NCBI RefSeq assembly: GCF_008831285.2
Contig: NC_045141.1
Location: 3,861,224 to 3,925,223 of the forward strand
DNA length: 64,000 bases
Reading direction: 5' to 3'
Origin: Nymphaea colorata
Taxonomy: Eukaryota > Streptophyta > Magnoliopsida > Nymphaeales > Nymphaeaceae
Positions within the stretch are counted from its first letter, which is position 1, and each line of letters opens with the position of its first letter. A program made the translations under genes and the position numbers. Under the pieces are notes generated by a model. It made no database searches. It was not told where the DNA came from and worked only from the letters and a program-made list of their open reading frames with translations. This document shows positions 40,601 to 51,140 of this stretch, piece by piece.

Positions 40601-43600
40601 TCAATTTTAAATCGTCCAAAAATATTTAAAGTTTTTTTAAAAGTAAAGGAAAAAATGTATAAAAATAAACCAAACATGAAAGAATTATTAAAATATTTTA
40701 GAGGCAATCATTGTTGGTCAACATCAACATCCATGATCCATGCATGCTTGACTTGCTTAATTCTTTTCATCATTTCAATGATAGAGGCAGAACGAATCTA
40801 ACCTTCAATAGCTTCAAATTAAAATACTTATTGAAAATAAAATGAGCATATTGATAGTTTATGACAAAATTTAATGGTTTTCTGATGTTCCTGACATCTT
40901 ACTCAATCTCTTCATTTGATGAACAGAAATTATATGTATTGGCAACTTCTTTTGATGGGTTGCAAATACTTTTGAATGTTAGATTTAAGCTATGCACCAC
41001 ATAATGAGTAGAAGATATGACTATACTTGGGATCACTTGCCAAACTCATCCTTGCAGGACTGCAAACTGGAAGAACTCCTTCAAATGCTAAATATCTTTA
41101 TACTTCCCAAATGCATCAATACACTTCAAAAGAATTGGCCCATTAAACGAATGTACAATAAAATTTATGAATTGTTGTTCTTGTATACCAGTCTGTCCAT
41201 CGGAAATAGTAGAGACTCCATATTGTTTTCATGAAAATTGTCGTTTTCTTTAATAAGTTCTCATTCTTTTCTTTCTCTTCTGCAAGGACTACTATTCTCA
41301 ACTTCTCTTAACTAGGGGCACATGACCAGCCAAATTGCTAATAGTCAAAATTGTCACCATATCTTTCCAATAAGGACTTCTAGGTTCTAGCTATATTGGG
41401 AGGAAGTGTACTTGCAAAATAGAACTGCGTTGCTGCAGCCACATATGCTGAACTGCGTTGCTGCAGCCACATATGCTGAACCTCATTGTTGCTTATCTAG
41501 GATAATTATAAAGTTCCATTGGGAGAAAAACAGGAAGATTTCAGAATTCAAAAGCAACAATATGAAGCTAGCACCATAGCAAGAACATACACACATTATA
41601 TACATGGCATAATCTAGAAACACCCAGAACTAGAATCGTTTAATGGCATTGACATGCATACACAGTCTATTTTACCATGGAAATAGGACTGAAAACAGCC
41701 ACACTAAAGAAAATGCAAAGCAAAACATCAAGAAAATATAAACTACAAAGGCTGCACAAGACAAACTTTTTTACATCATAGAAAAAGAATTAGCAGACAG
41801 GAAGAACAATGCAACATTGACGGTAAGGGTCTTAGAATGATAACTTCAGATGGAAAAAAATAAATTAAGAACGACTACGATAACATTGTTTTCTAAGCAA
41901 TGGTCATGCATGCATATTAAAGGCAAACTGATGACATAATCATATCACTGCATGCCAACAGAAAAACTAAACGTTACATGGAGAAGCTAAGAACAGGGGA
42001 GACAACTGAGTTAAACTGAGAAGGAAATGGACTGTCTCTCATTGTAGAGCAGAAAAGGAAGCAAAATAGATAGAGGGAGAGATGATAGAGTATTGTCCTG
42101 GGGAGCATAAAAAAACCCACGATAGATAGGAGGGTAAAAATGGGTGCTGCTGAAGAGAAAAGATCCAAGGGAGAAAACACTAGAAAAAGTCATCGGATGC
42201 CAGAAATTGAGGGAGGGTTGCAAAGCACACTGGATGATATATTGTGGGAGAAAACACTATAAAAAGTCAACGGATGCAGGAAATGTCGGAGGGTTGCAAA
42301 GCACAGGAGCTGTCCACTGAGAACCTTCAACTTTGGTTGAGGGCAAGCATCCTCCTGCATATATAAGCAGTTAACTAACACCCAATTTCTGGACCAAATT
42401 GGACCTGGTCAGTTTTGATAGGATTTGGATACGGCCTCATATGTGTTGACCGCACTTGATATGGTCAAAGCCATCTCTGGGCCGTGTCCAGACCTGCATC
42501 TATATCCGGCCATGTCGACATGGGTTCATCGGCCTTCCAAAACCGGAAGGCCTGTGTTACAGAACACAGAAGTGAACCAAGATATGAACAGGAAACCTAG
42601 TCTTACATGAACTGTTTACTTTCTTGAAGTTGATGAGACTTCTGGGTTTTTCATTCACTCGTGTTCGTTCTCAACATTTTTGTTGCATCTTCATGGGATC
42701 ACTCCTAATTTCAACACGTGAGGCGTCGGCACCCATATCCACCATATTTTAAAAATGTCATGATACCTTCAACATTTTTTAAACGAATGATAATAAAAGA
42801 AGATATTTTCAGAGCATCACCAAAAAATATATAACCCTGTCAAATCATGATACTTTTGTTATAATATCACAATATTTAACTTCTTTGAAAAGGCTTTTTT
42901 AACATGTGTGAAATTATGTAAATTATTATGTTAATTTGAGTTGTTGCAAAAAATAAAAAAAATGTAAAACTTATTCTTTTTATAGTTTTCTGTTATATTT
43001 AACTTTTCAAGTTTAGAACTTCTGAGTTCTTCCCAAGATTTTACAAAATGCTCCTGAGAAACTTCGATGAGAAATTCCCAAGGATACAATGGTAACTATT
43101 CCCTGATGCACTGAGCCTCATACCTATGTTACAGCATATCAATGACGATGCTGATTTTGAGTTGTTCCGTCCATGGAAATTTTCATATCCCTACACTTCT
43201 TCACGTGGGCATAGCCTGATGGGGCATTGGTATTTGCTGATTCCTGAACTTCCTTCATTCCCTTCGTGTGGACATAACCTGGATTCCTTGAGGCATGGGT
43301 AGTTTCTGATTCATCGACATGGGTAGAAATTCACAATCACTAATATCTCCAAGGCACTGAAAATATTGCCATCCTGCCACCATCTAAGCACCAGCTGCTA
43401 ATGTTTTCACTATCCTAAAATGATACCAATGCTGAACTGGTTAACTCTGTGCCTATAGCTGAATCATTTTCTGCAAGTATCAAATAATAATAAAACCCAC
43501 CCAAGTCTGTACTTAATTTCTCATCGATGTTGTATAGTGTTGGGCCAATTAAAAACGTTAAACAAAAGGTACCTTGAGATAGACATGTAACTAATCTAAA

Positions 43601-44302
43601 TTCACACGAAATTCTATCAAAATCATTGTTAGTTGTCATACATACGGTTCTTGGGTTTTATACCAGAACGGCCATTCTCAGGTAACAATCCAGAAAATGT
43701 GCTTTTTCTCAGGAAGGAAAATCTCAAAAATTCAAAATATTCAAAATGTAAAAAAGTAGAAAACTTCTATGAAACTTTTGTCTTTTACACTATATTTCTT
43801 ACAAAAACATTGATAAGAATTCAAAATACTACTAAAATGTTAAAAGAAATCTAAACATTTAAAATATATGAGGAAACAATTCTCTCAGAAAATGGAAGAA
43901 ATGTGATATTTTATTTTCGGTTTTTTAAATATTGTAATTTTCATTTTTTTTTGCATTTTTTTAAGAAAAATGGCTATATTTTTGGCATTTCTCAAAATTA
44001 GAAAACAATATGAAGATGTGCATGTATACAATTGAACACATGAAAAGGATAAGTACTTCTCAATTTTTTGAAAAATTGATGGATGTGGGTTCTCCTCCTT
44101 TGTTTAAAATTGAAGAATGGGACAAATGAAAAGGGCACTAAACAGTAAAATCTTATTTATGAAAACTAAAATAAGCTCTTTGAGACAGTTAATCCAAAGA
44201 ATGTGAACGTTCGTTTTTGTGTGTGTGTGTGTGTGTGTGTGTGGAGAGAGAGAATAAGAAACTTGTCTTCGTGTACATGCATGTCTGTGTGTGTGTGTCT
44301 GT

Positions 44303-44351
<49 letters not shown>

Positions 44352-45402
44352 GGATGGTCCTAGTACCTTTCATTCTTCAGTAGGATAAATTTAAGAATCT
44401 CAAGATGCTTCACAAGTGTTTCTTGGAAAAAAAATCCCTTTAATATTTTTGAGTTTTTAACTATGTGCTTCATATTTTGTCTTTTTCAATATTTTGTTAA
44501 ACTTTGTTGGTTTCTTCGTCTGTAAATTTCCAAGGTTTTTCTCAGAACGGGAATGGTATTGGTGATTACAAAGAAAATGTTATCCTGGTTAGCTGGTGAT
44601 GGTCATACCCTTTGAACCTAGCTGGACTGGGTCCTCACTATGTTTATGTTATGATATGATTGTTGTCCTTTCAAAGAGTTCTTTATTTCATTACTAAGGG
44701 AAGAATCTTTTTTTATGCTTCTCCTATGGTGGTTTGATGTTGTTTGCTTCTTCACCTTGCCAATGATCTATTTCTATTTATCTTGAACTTTCATAAGGCG
44801 TCATAGTTATGCATCTTTTTATTTTAGGCGATCTTTTATTACTTAAAAACATTCTATGATCTCTTTTTCTGTTGAGTAGCTTTCACTGAAATAATGTTTT
44901 GATTTTAGTTTTACATTTATTTCACTATGAACTTGATTCCTTTAGATTCTAATTCTTTTCTTATATAATTGCAGACTGCATTCAGAGAAAAAGCCAAGGA
45001 GTACCATCCTGATCAAAACCAGAATAACAAAGGTTGGTCCAAACACGTAAATGGAGTCATCTTTATCAGTAGTCCTTGTTTGCTCTCAATTTGGTTAACC
45101 ATGCCCAATGGATCTAGAACAATAGAAGCTTGCTACTGGTTGGGACATAAATTTGTGATTCTGACCACCTCTTCTTGTGCATGAGAAATAACTTTATTAG
45201 TTGCAGAATATGTCTTAGTATACAGGTTGCATTTAACGTGCCTAAGGGATGTGATGGCAAAATGCATACGTTTCCTGGTTGATCATTAACTGGCTGAGTC
45301 ACTTTTTGTGTTTTCGCTACAGAGGCTGCCGAGGAAAAGTTCAAGGAAGTACTGACGTCTTATGAAGCCATCAAGTTGGAAAGAAAGAATAAGAGAAACT
45401 AA
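25688..45402 (+). CDS. Membrane-anchored type III J-domain (DnaJ/HSP40) protein, seven exons
   Basis: I assembled this by splice signals and reading phase. The exons are 25688-25804, 27090-27131, 37231-37365, 37902-38134, 40265-40301, 44975-45032 and 45323-45402 (702 bp, 233 residues). All introns are GT-AG and all phases fit. A hydrophobic segment lies at residues 21-41, near the N-terminus. A charged Arg/Glu-rich central region follows (about 70-130, probably helical). A C-terminal J domain (167-229) starts HHYSILGL and has the essential HPD at 199-201. There is no Gly/Phe-rich region and no zinc finger, so it is type III. J-proteins stimulate Hsp70 ATPase through HPD; the compartment is not clear. 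The exon 3 donor could instead be at 37363, dropping one Val. Introns 2 (10.1 kb) and 5 (4.7 kb) are swollen by transposons, but the frame is intact, so the gene is likely functional. Confidence 0.9.
27848..28950. mobile_element. Possible non-autonomous DNA transposon in intron 2
   Basis: Two GC-richer blocks with repeated GGCGTCTAGGTGC / GCGCCTAGTCCAGCCTAGGCG motifs (about 27848-27925 and 28875-28950) face each other around a very AT-rich interior. This arrangement suggests degenerate terminal repeats. No transposase and no clear target duplication were found. A short relative of these motifs occurs at about 57915-57965. Confidence 0.4.
28957..29242 (+). repeat. 5' LTR of the intron 2 copia element
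   Basis: It begins TGTTAAAATTAATAGG and ends GGATTTAACA directly before the primer site. It matches 33770-33995 closely (GTTAGGGTTTTGTTCCC versus GTTAGGGTTTTTGTTCCC). Confidence 0.8.
29243..29254 (+). other. Primer binding site (tRNA-iMet)
   Basis: TGGTATCAGAGC follows the LTR end without a gap. It is complementary to the 3' end of plant initiator tRNA-Met. Confidence 0.85.
29337..29700 (+). mobile_element. Nested 3' end of a second copia element
   Basis: The C-terminus of a copia pol (VKTEDHVTDIFTKNLP, LGMISLNHAKF), a polypurine tract (AAGGGGGAG, 29477-29485) and the start of another LTR (TGTTAAAGTATGTGG, from 29485) occur here, between the primer site and gag of the surrounding element. 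The same C-terminal region appears again, decayed, at 33640-33730. The right boundary of the inner LTR is uncertain. Confidence 0.7.
31703..31766 (+). repeat. Perfect 32-bp tandem duplication
   Basis: Two adjacent identical 32-bp units (31703-31734 and 31735-31766) lie in the copia pol linker. Since 32 is not a multiple of three, the duplication shifts the frame. Confidence 0.95.
33748..33995 (+). repeat. 3' LTR of the intron 2 copia element
   Basis: It starts about TGTTTTAACTTAATT and ends GGATTTAACA. It lacks about 40 bp near its start relative to the 5' LTR and is not preceded by a good polypurine tract. The flanking 5 bases do not match those before the 5' LTR, so no target duplication can be shown. 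Confidence 0.7.
34700..35460 (-). mobile_element. Endogenous caulimovirid (pararetrovirus) polymerase fragment
   Basis: The minus-strand frame at 35403-35068 encodes the C-terminal part of a reverse transcriptase. It contains a short FLGCMNY block and then a tryptophan-containing connection region leading towards RNase H, in an order typical of plant Caulimoviridae rather than Ty3/gypsy of the type at 1440-4330. Decayed sequence on both sides (to about 35460 and 34700) probably belongs to the same polymerase. Stops occur in the flanking parts, and no capsid, movement or protease region was seen. It is an old, incomplete copy in antisense orientation inside intron 2. A divergent Ty3 element is the alternative. 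Confidence 0.65.
35731..36160. other. Intron 2 sequence without recognised features
   Basis: Purine-rich anonymous DNA (for example GGGAGAGAGGAAAAGTAAAAGG near 35835) with a short run of CATTTA repeats near 35890. No coding or repeat family is recognised. Confidence 0.4.
36161..36425 (+). repeat. Diverged tandem repeat, about 130 bp x 2
   Basis: Units at about 36161-36286 and 36289-36420 share AACTAAATG, TTCCAGATATTAATAC / TTCCTGATATGAATAC, TGGTTCAA and CATCCTATGTGT. They differ at many sites, so the duplication is old. It lies in intron 2. Confidence 0.7.
36426..37230. other. 3' part of intron 2
   Basis: AT-rich intron sequence with no recognisable element, ending at the acceptor ...GTGAAAAG before exon 3. 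The acceptor lacks a strong polypyrimidine run, and other AG dinucleotides nearby (after GAG and GCAG) would break the frame. Confidence 0.5.
38135..40264. other. Intron 4 with GC-rich hAT-like debris
   Basis: A TAGGGGTGTCAAATTG sequence near 38813 resembles hAT ends. GGGCC-rich blocks (about 39340-39420 and 39660-39740) resemble the interior of non-autonomous plant elements. No matching right end or target duplication was found, so element limits are not proposed. The rest is anonymous intron sequence. Confidence 0.35.
40860..41230 (-). pseudogene. hAT-type transposase fragment (DUF659-like) in intron 5
   Basis: The minus strand reads, with frame breaks, as part of a plant hAT transposase. 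It has a VSTISDGQTG-like block, then INFIVHSFNGPILLK, CIDAFGKYKD and a VVHSLNLTFKSI block, in the order seen in DUF659-containing transposases. The N-terminal BED finger and C-terminal dimerisation domain are not seen, and stops are present. It lies antisense in intron 5 of the J-protein gene. Confidence 0.65.
41422..41477 (+). repeat. Perfect 28-bp tandem duplication
   Basis: Two identical 28-bp units (41422-41449 and 41450-41477), beginning GAACTGCGTTGCTGCAGCC, lie in intron 5. Perfect identity indicates a recent event. Confidence 0.95.
42171..42304 (+). repeat. Imperfect duplication, about 58 bp x 2
   Basis: Units 42171-42229 and 42248-42304 share GAGAAAACACTA and GGAGGGTTGCAAAGCACA with a few differences. 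They lie in intron 5. Confidence 0.85.
42305..44200. other. Middle of intron 5 without recognised features
   Basis: No coding region is recognised. The sequence is very AT-rich from 42730. One GC-richer stretch at 42400-42560 may be repeat-derived but matches no family that I know. Confidence 0.4.
44219..44348 (+). repeat. Compound microsatellite (GT)n ... (GA)n
   Basis: (GT)n runs at 44219-44243 and about 44285-44298, followed by an uninterrupted (GA)n run at about 44305-44348, all within intron 5. They are likely length-polymorphic. Confidence 0.95.
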
Positions 45403-46290
45403 TTCTAAGAGGACCACCAGTTGAACCCACTGTATTTACCCCATGTTGTAAGAGGGGCATGGCTCTGTTCAAAGGTTATGCCTCGTTTTTTTTGTATTTA
45501 TCAATTCTTGAAGTGGCCCTGATCTTCAAGGGGGCGAAAGGATGACCCACAATACTGTTGTTGATGTACATAAAGAAGAGAGTACATAGAGCCCATATTT
45601 TCCTAAGCTTTGATTTCATGATGGTAGAGCAGAGATTTCAAAAGATGCAACCTGCTGCTGTCATGCTTCAGCTGCATTTGCTACCACGGAATGTGGTGCT
45701 TTGGCTGAGCTAGTATATGTTGGCCATTGAAAGTAGCATAAGTGAGATGATGAGCTATGGTTATTTTTCTTTTCATTTATAATAAATTTATGTGAATTTA
45801 CAATTGTTCCCCCTCCCCTTTTCTCCTTCTGTTGGAGAATCCAAGGAAAAAACTCTCGTCGCAAAATTGTACATTGACTGATCCTGAGGGAAGCACATCA
45901 CTGCCCTTGCAGTAAGGCCCTAGGTGCATCGAATCTATGATAACCCGTCAACTTGGCGCTGTTGATCGGTCATGCTAACTATATGAACTTGATGGCCTTT
46001 CCCATGAAACATGTTCGGGAGAAGCCTTTATTTTCAAAAAACTCGTAGCCGCATTTGTCTATAAGCTCGTCATCTGAGTTTTCCAGCTCTGTAGATTGCA
46101 CTGCAGAAGGGCAGTTTCCACCAGGCTGGTCTTGCGCTGCTCACTCAATTAATGGTGAATGAACACCTAGTTAAGTGCATTAACTTTAACCTGTTGTCAC
46201 CCTGGCAATCGCTTTGATATAGTTTCTTCCAACCTGACTAACTTATGTACCTGTATCAGTTTCTCCACCTCTCTTGCTACTGACCGCATG
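45403..46290 (+). other. 3' UTR and downstream flank of the J-protein gene
   Basis: The sequence after the TAA stop contains a possible polyadenylation signal (AATAAA near 45780). No other gene is recognised up to the LINE fragment. Confidence 0.4.
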
Positions 46291-46299
46291 ATTGCTGAA

Positions 46300-46990
46300 C
46301 TGGGCATTGTCAACAATTTTCCATCTTATTAATTATTCACGCACATTTACTTTTCAATAGATCAACTATCTATAATGGCAACCCAAGTTGTAGGAAGGTT
46401 TTAATTTACCATTCCATATCTAGCGCAATTCTGGCCATATCTACACCCATTTGACTGAATCCATATGCTAAGCTTTTCTCCACATTGATAGTTAATACTG
46501 CACATGTTTAGTTCTTCAAATTTCAAATCGTTCTTGGGTTGCATCCAGAAAGTAGTATGACATTGTCTGCATAGAAAATGGAGGAAGCTGGGACATTTGC
46601 CACCAGTGTTGGGTAATGAAACAAGACTTATGTTAAAATAGGCATAAGTACTCTAGTTGCATATCTTCATTATCACTATATGATAGGGGATCCCTTGTCC
46701 TAGTCGTTGCTTGGGGAAAAATTCCCCACTATTAATGAGTAATATAAGAGATACTCGGGTCGTGTATGTATGCACTCACTTGATCCATTCATCACAGAAT
46801 TCAAGATGATTAAGTGAATTGAAGAGAAACTCCCAATTAATTCTGTCATATGCATTGCTAACGTCAAATCAATCATACACCACCTTCTTCTTTTTCAAGG
46901 AGAGCCATGCATTGTTTCGTGCTTCAGCAAAAAGCTATCTCATATATACTTGCTAGGCAGAAGACCAGTTTGATTTCCGAAGTTTATGCG
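46300..46990 (-). mobile_element. L1-type LINE reverse transcriptase fragment
   Basis: Read on the minus strand, sequence around 46990-46900 resembles the QTGFLPSKYI-type block. It is followed by a DVSNAYDRINWEFLF block (about 46880-46820), the usual segment for the first RT motif of plant L1 elements, and by FYADNVIL (about 46575-46550), a decayed version of the catalytic F/YADD motif. Frameshifts and stops break it. Endonuclease and 3' end were not identified. An open frame on the opposite strand at 46907-47260 overlaps it and has no recognisable domain. Confidence 0.75.
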
Positions 46991-46999
46991 GTTAACGAT

Positions 47000-47900
47000 C
47001 GTCTGTATGAAAAGCTCCATAATTATGTTCGTAAACTTAGGCTTAAGTTTTGTGACGCTAAAAAGTATCGCAAAAAATGTCTTCCACAATGGCAAATCAT
47101 TGGCCATGGTTTCTATCCACGGAATGCACCATTTACAACAGTTTTAGCATCGCAAAATTTAAAAAACTTATCTGGCAATGAACATTGGTGCGCTGATTTT
47201 AATATAGCAATAATTTACGGTCCTTTTAGTGATCGAATTTTTTTAATTCTAACCATTTGACAATTATCAGGTGCATAACAGCATTGACTTTTCTTTTCCA
47301 TTTACTTTGTATTAAATATTTTGATAGCCCTTGCATTTTCGTAAAACATGCAGTCAGCTATCTCTTCCCATCTCATTAGTTCGGCCAAATTTGAGACGTT
47401 TTTTTAACGTCCTCCAACATCAAGGTCAAAAGGCTCAAGTTTATGGGTTAAAAATCATTATTGAAACACAAATTGGATTTTTTGACATCCAAAATATTTA
47501 AATTTAAAATAATTTCATACTCTTGATTTCTTTCTAAAATCAATGAATGGGTCAAATGTTGATCACTTTTTTTATATGTAGGCCTTTCAAATTTTCATGA
47601 ATTAATCAATTTTTTGTTTACAAAAACAAGTCAGAATCTTATCAAACCGCGCAATGGCACTAGACCACCATAAATAGTGGAGTGTTTATATATATATAGC
47701 GCGTGAGAGAGAGAAAGAGGAGGATTCAAATCTATTTTGATATCAAAAATTGCTGGATGACTAAAAATTAAAAGTCCATTGTTCAAGCACCATAAACGGT
47801 TGTTAAAAGCACCATGTATGTACTGTTGACATACCATAAACCGTCACCATCTTTCTATAACAATTTGTTTTACGTCATATATTTTGTAATTTTTAGCCAT
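47000..47900. other. Anonymous AT-rich intergenic sequence
   Basis: Short inverted-looking blocks (CACCATAAACGG and ACCATAAACCGTCACC, about 47790-47850) and a TATATATA run near 47690 are present. No gene is supported. Confidence 0.35.
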
Positions 47901-48098
47901 CCAAATATATAATTATATATTGTGTGAATTGAAATGTAGATATTGGATGTTGTTGGATGACTAAAAATTACAAAAGGTTGGATGGTACTTCTAAGTATGG
48001 CCTTAAGCTGTTTCTAAAAGCATATGTAGCGATTCCTAAAAATAATTAAGAATACTTGAATGATCATTTCTAAGGCATTCATAAAAGTGGTGTTCCTA

Positions 48099-48340
48099 AT
48101 TACTAGTAGAAAATGGTTTATGACCGTTCCTAATTAAACTCATTAGAAACAGTTTTTTTTTATGTGTTTTTAAAAGCTTAAATGTTATATATATATTATA
48201 GTTGTGGCAGTTGGTAAAAAAGTACATGTATTGATCTAGTTTTACCGATGCGTGACTTTACTTGCGTCATTGAAACTTATCTCCCCACTTAAACATTATC
48301 GATGCCAGCATTCATGTGTCAGTAAAACCTGACTTTAATC
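48099..48340 (+). mobile_element. CACTA-type transposon end fragment
   Basis: TACTAGTAGAAAATGG at about 48099 is one base from a typical CACTA/En-Spm terminus. It is followed by repeated sub-terminal style sequence (CGTTCCTAA) and by blocks such as CGATGCGTGACTTTAC and CAGTAAAACCTGACTTTAATC, which are common in plant CACTA elements. No transposase or second end was found. Confidence 0.45.
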
Positions 48341-48459
48341 GACGCGTTGCATCCATTCCATCCTTCTTCTTGCACCAACCGAAGCTCCAGAAAGAATAGT
48401 GCTACGTCATCATTTTATGTTACATTGTTGTTCTCTTATTCTCAAAAAGGGCTCCCGAA

Positions 48460-48700
48460 TAGGGTTGGGCATCGGACTACGCATCATGCCAAGCTGGGCT
48501 GGGCCAAGCCCTATTTTGATGGCCTGGGCTGGGGCCCAACCATCATAGATTGGGTCTGACCAAGGCATGGAACCACCCGGGCCTGGCCCAAACTTGAATA
48601 AAAAAGATTAAAAATATCTTTATATTATATATATTATTTATAAGAAAAACATATTAAAATATATTAAAAGTTGGGGATGGGCCAGCCCGGGCCGTTTTTA
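48460..48700 (+). mobile_element. Truncated hAT-like non-autonomous element
   Basis: It starts TAGGGTTGGGCATCGG, a hAT-like terminus. A GGGCC/GGCCC-rich block, an AT-rich middle and a second GGGCC block at about 48680 follow. The expected mirror-image right end is missing where copia element D begins, so the element is cut off. Confidence 0.5.
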
Positions 48701-49114
48701 TGGCATGTTCCTCATCTTCCCATGAACCTTTTTGGTTAGCAAGATTACGAAAGAGTTGAATTGCGAACTTATTTTTTCTGCTGATCGCTATGTTCTGTAG
48801 AACTTAGTGACAGGGAAGAGGATTGGGATTAGTTTGGTTTCTGAGGGGCTATATCGTTTACCCATGCATGTTGCTACAGCTCTCATGATGACAGTCAGCA
48901 AAACAAAGAAGAGTAGAGATGACTCCCTTCAGTTGGTTCTGCGTTGGCATGAACGCCTTGGACACCTTTCTTTTGAAACTTTTAGACAGTTGTTTCCTGA
49001 TTTATGTTCTACGTTAGATATGATTATGGTGTCTTGTGATGTCTGTCACCTGATTAAACATGTTAGGGTTTCATACCCTCTGTCTATCCATCGTTCTAAT
49101 GAGATGTTTGCCTT
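48700..49114 (+). mobile_element. Copia element D, left part (GAG-pre-integrase)
   Basis: The frame at 48807-49114 encodes the copia GAG-pre-integrase domain with the zinc-binding HExLGH-type block (LRWHERLGHLSFETF) and CDVCHLIKH. Its protein continues in the right part (54544 onward) after the inserted element C is skipped. The 5' LTR, gag and protease are missing, because the element is truncated at about 48700. Confidence 0.85.
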
Positions 49115-49383
49115 TGTTGAATGATATTTGTGTTAGGTGGTGTTTTGAATATTTAAAAGTATTGTTGAATAATATTTGTGTTAGGTGGTGTTTTGAATAT
49201 TTAAGAGTTTTAGGAACAACTCTTTACAAATAAATGTTCTAGTAGTGGACTATTCTTGTAATTTGTTATCTTACCCCAATTCTCATTTAACGTGAGAATA
49301 GGGCAGACTAATTGAATACGTTTTTCAGTTTTCTCTCTCCCTTTCTCGACCTCTTCTCTTCTCCCATCTCACTTCACGTACCA
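49115..49383 (+). repeat. 5' LTR of element C
   Basis: Begins TGTTGAATGATATTTG and ends GTACCA. It contains an internal direct duplication of about 48 bp (49115-49162, repeated from 49163), also present in the 3' LTR. Confidence 0.92.
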
Positions 49384-49395
49384 TGGTATCAAAGC
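49384..49395 (+). other. Primer binding site of element C
   Basis: TGGTATCAAAGC follows the LTR directly. It differs from the common TGGTATCAGAGC by one base, a variant still readily aligned with initiator tRNA-Met. Confidence 0.8.
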
Positions 49396-50037
49396 CCAAC
49401 CCTTCTTGGGACCGACACCTATTTCTATTTCTCTCCATCTCATCCTGCCCATCCTCTGCGTCTGTTCTTATTGTGGGTTTTGTGGATACAACTGTTGGGT
49501 CGTGCATATTGGGCTCAATCTAAGGTTTTCTCAACAAAAGATTAAAACCCTAGATTGATGCCTCGTTGAAGTGGACGTGGTTGCAGACTTCATGCTAAGT
49601 TTGGATATTTGGTCGAATATATAGTGGCTCCCTGCTACGCGTGGAACAACAGTAAGTGTTAGAAACATCTGATCATGTCTGTGGAATGTGTGATCAGCCC
49701 TCAAGTAGTGGCTTGACGTGGATGTTAAGTCTGATATATGGTACCAACCAGTCATGATTTACATGTGGAGTTAAATGGAGCAATATCCGTTGTTTCCTGT
49801 TTGCCGTGAATCAGCCTTCTATGTTATGAAGTGATATTTTATTTTTTCTAGCAGAAGAGTTCTTTATTATCTGCTGCAGCATATCTGTTATGACTAGTTT
49901 CTTGTCTGCCGTGAATCAGCCCTCTACATTATGAAGTAAATTTTTATTACAGCATAAAGTTCTTTATTATCTGCATATTGGTTTACTGCTGCATATTCCA
50001 ACCAGTTGGCGTAGTTCTGTTTGTTTTGTGTTTAACG

Positions 50038-51140
50038 ATGGACCTTGGACAGCAGTCTAATATGACAGACAGCCCTAAGGTTGAGTCTCATAATGAATAC
50101 AAAGTTGTTGGGAATCCATTCTTCTATAGTTCTACTGTGAAATTAGATGGCCACAACTATGAAATTTGGTCGCGTATGTTCATGATGTCTGTAGTAGGAC
50201 ATCGGAAAGACCATATCATTAAAGAAGATGAACCAAGTGTTAAAACAGGAAAATATACCACATGAAAAGAAGATAACAGTATTTTTATTTATTGAATTAT
50301 GAACAGTGTGCAATCTGATATTGCTCCGACACTTGCTTATTACACGACTGTGAAACACATGGACATTCTTGAGACAGACTTACTCTCATGACAAGAATGT
50401 GTCAAAAATTTTACAAGTTGAGGAGGAGTTACTCAAACTGTAGCGAAGACTTAGAATTATCTCAATATTTTGCTTCAGTTAAAGCAGCGTATGAACGATT
50501 GAAAGCTCTTCCACCTCCATGTCAAGCGTGTTACAAAACTCATTTTGAGCAGACGATGGTGGCAAAGTTTTTGGCTGGTCTGTCCCCTAAATATGAGGTA
50601 GCTAAAGTTCAGATGCTTACTGATGCAGAAATTCTAGATCCTGCTGTTGCATATAATAGACTCAGTAGATTGGTTGTATCTCTCTCTCAGCTCCAGAGTG
50701 AGTCTCCTGTTGCTGCCTTAGCAGTGTCTGGAGGACGTGGACATGCTACAAGGGGAAGAGGCTCAGGTCGTGGTGTAGGAGGCAGAGGGAGATTTCAGTG
50801 TACATATTGTGGCAAATTGGGACATTTAGAAGATAGATGTTGGGACAAACATGGTCGTCCAGCTCCTAGTTCCCATGAAAAAGGATTCAGTACCTCAGGT
50901 GGCAGAGGGAGATTCATTTCTCAGTTTCTTGTAGGGTCTGCCCGAGCTACTACACCACTTGAAGAGACTCCTTCCTTGACGACTATTGATAGCTCCATGG
51001 TGACTATGAGCAAGGTAGAGTATGATCAGCTTATGGCTCAGCGACCTCTCCCTGCCTCGACGTCTGCTACTGCATCCTCGGTTGTGGTGGATTCTTCTTT
51101 GTCTGTTGATAGTACTTCCCATGAACCACGTACTGTGTGA
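50038..51140 (+). pseudogene. Copia gag of element C
   Basis: Gag starts at ATG 50038. Its early region contains LDGHNYEIWSRMF, and it stops in frame at about 50263. A second frame (50388-51140) carries the rest: YFASVKAAYERLKALPPP, then KFLAGLSPKYE, an Arg/Gly-rich stretch and a complete CCHC zinc knuckle (CTYCGKLGHLEDRC, about 50800-50840). Gag forms the particle and the knuckle binds element RNA. The frame break between the halves makes it a pseudogene. An upstream non-ATG extension to 49978 is not needed. Confidence 0.85.

Noticed and set aside
44219-44348. Regular repeats that might suggest a CRISPR-like array
   Set aside because: They are dinucleotide microsatellites without spacers, in a plant nuclear intron.
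46907-47260. 117-residue plus-strand frame
   Set aside because: It overlaps LINE sequence on the other strand and has no recognisable domain or gene context.
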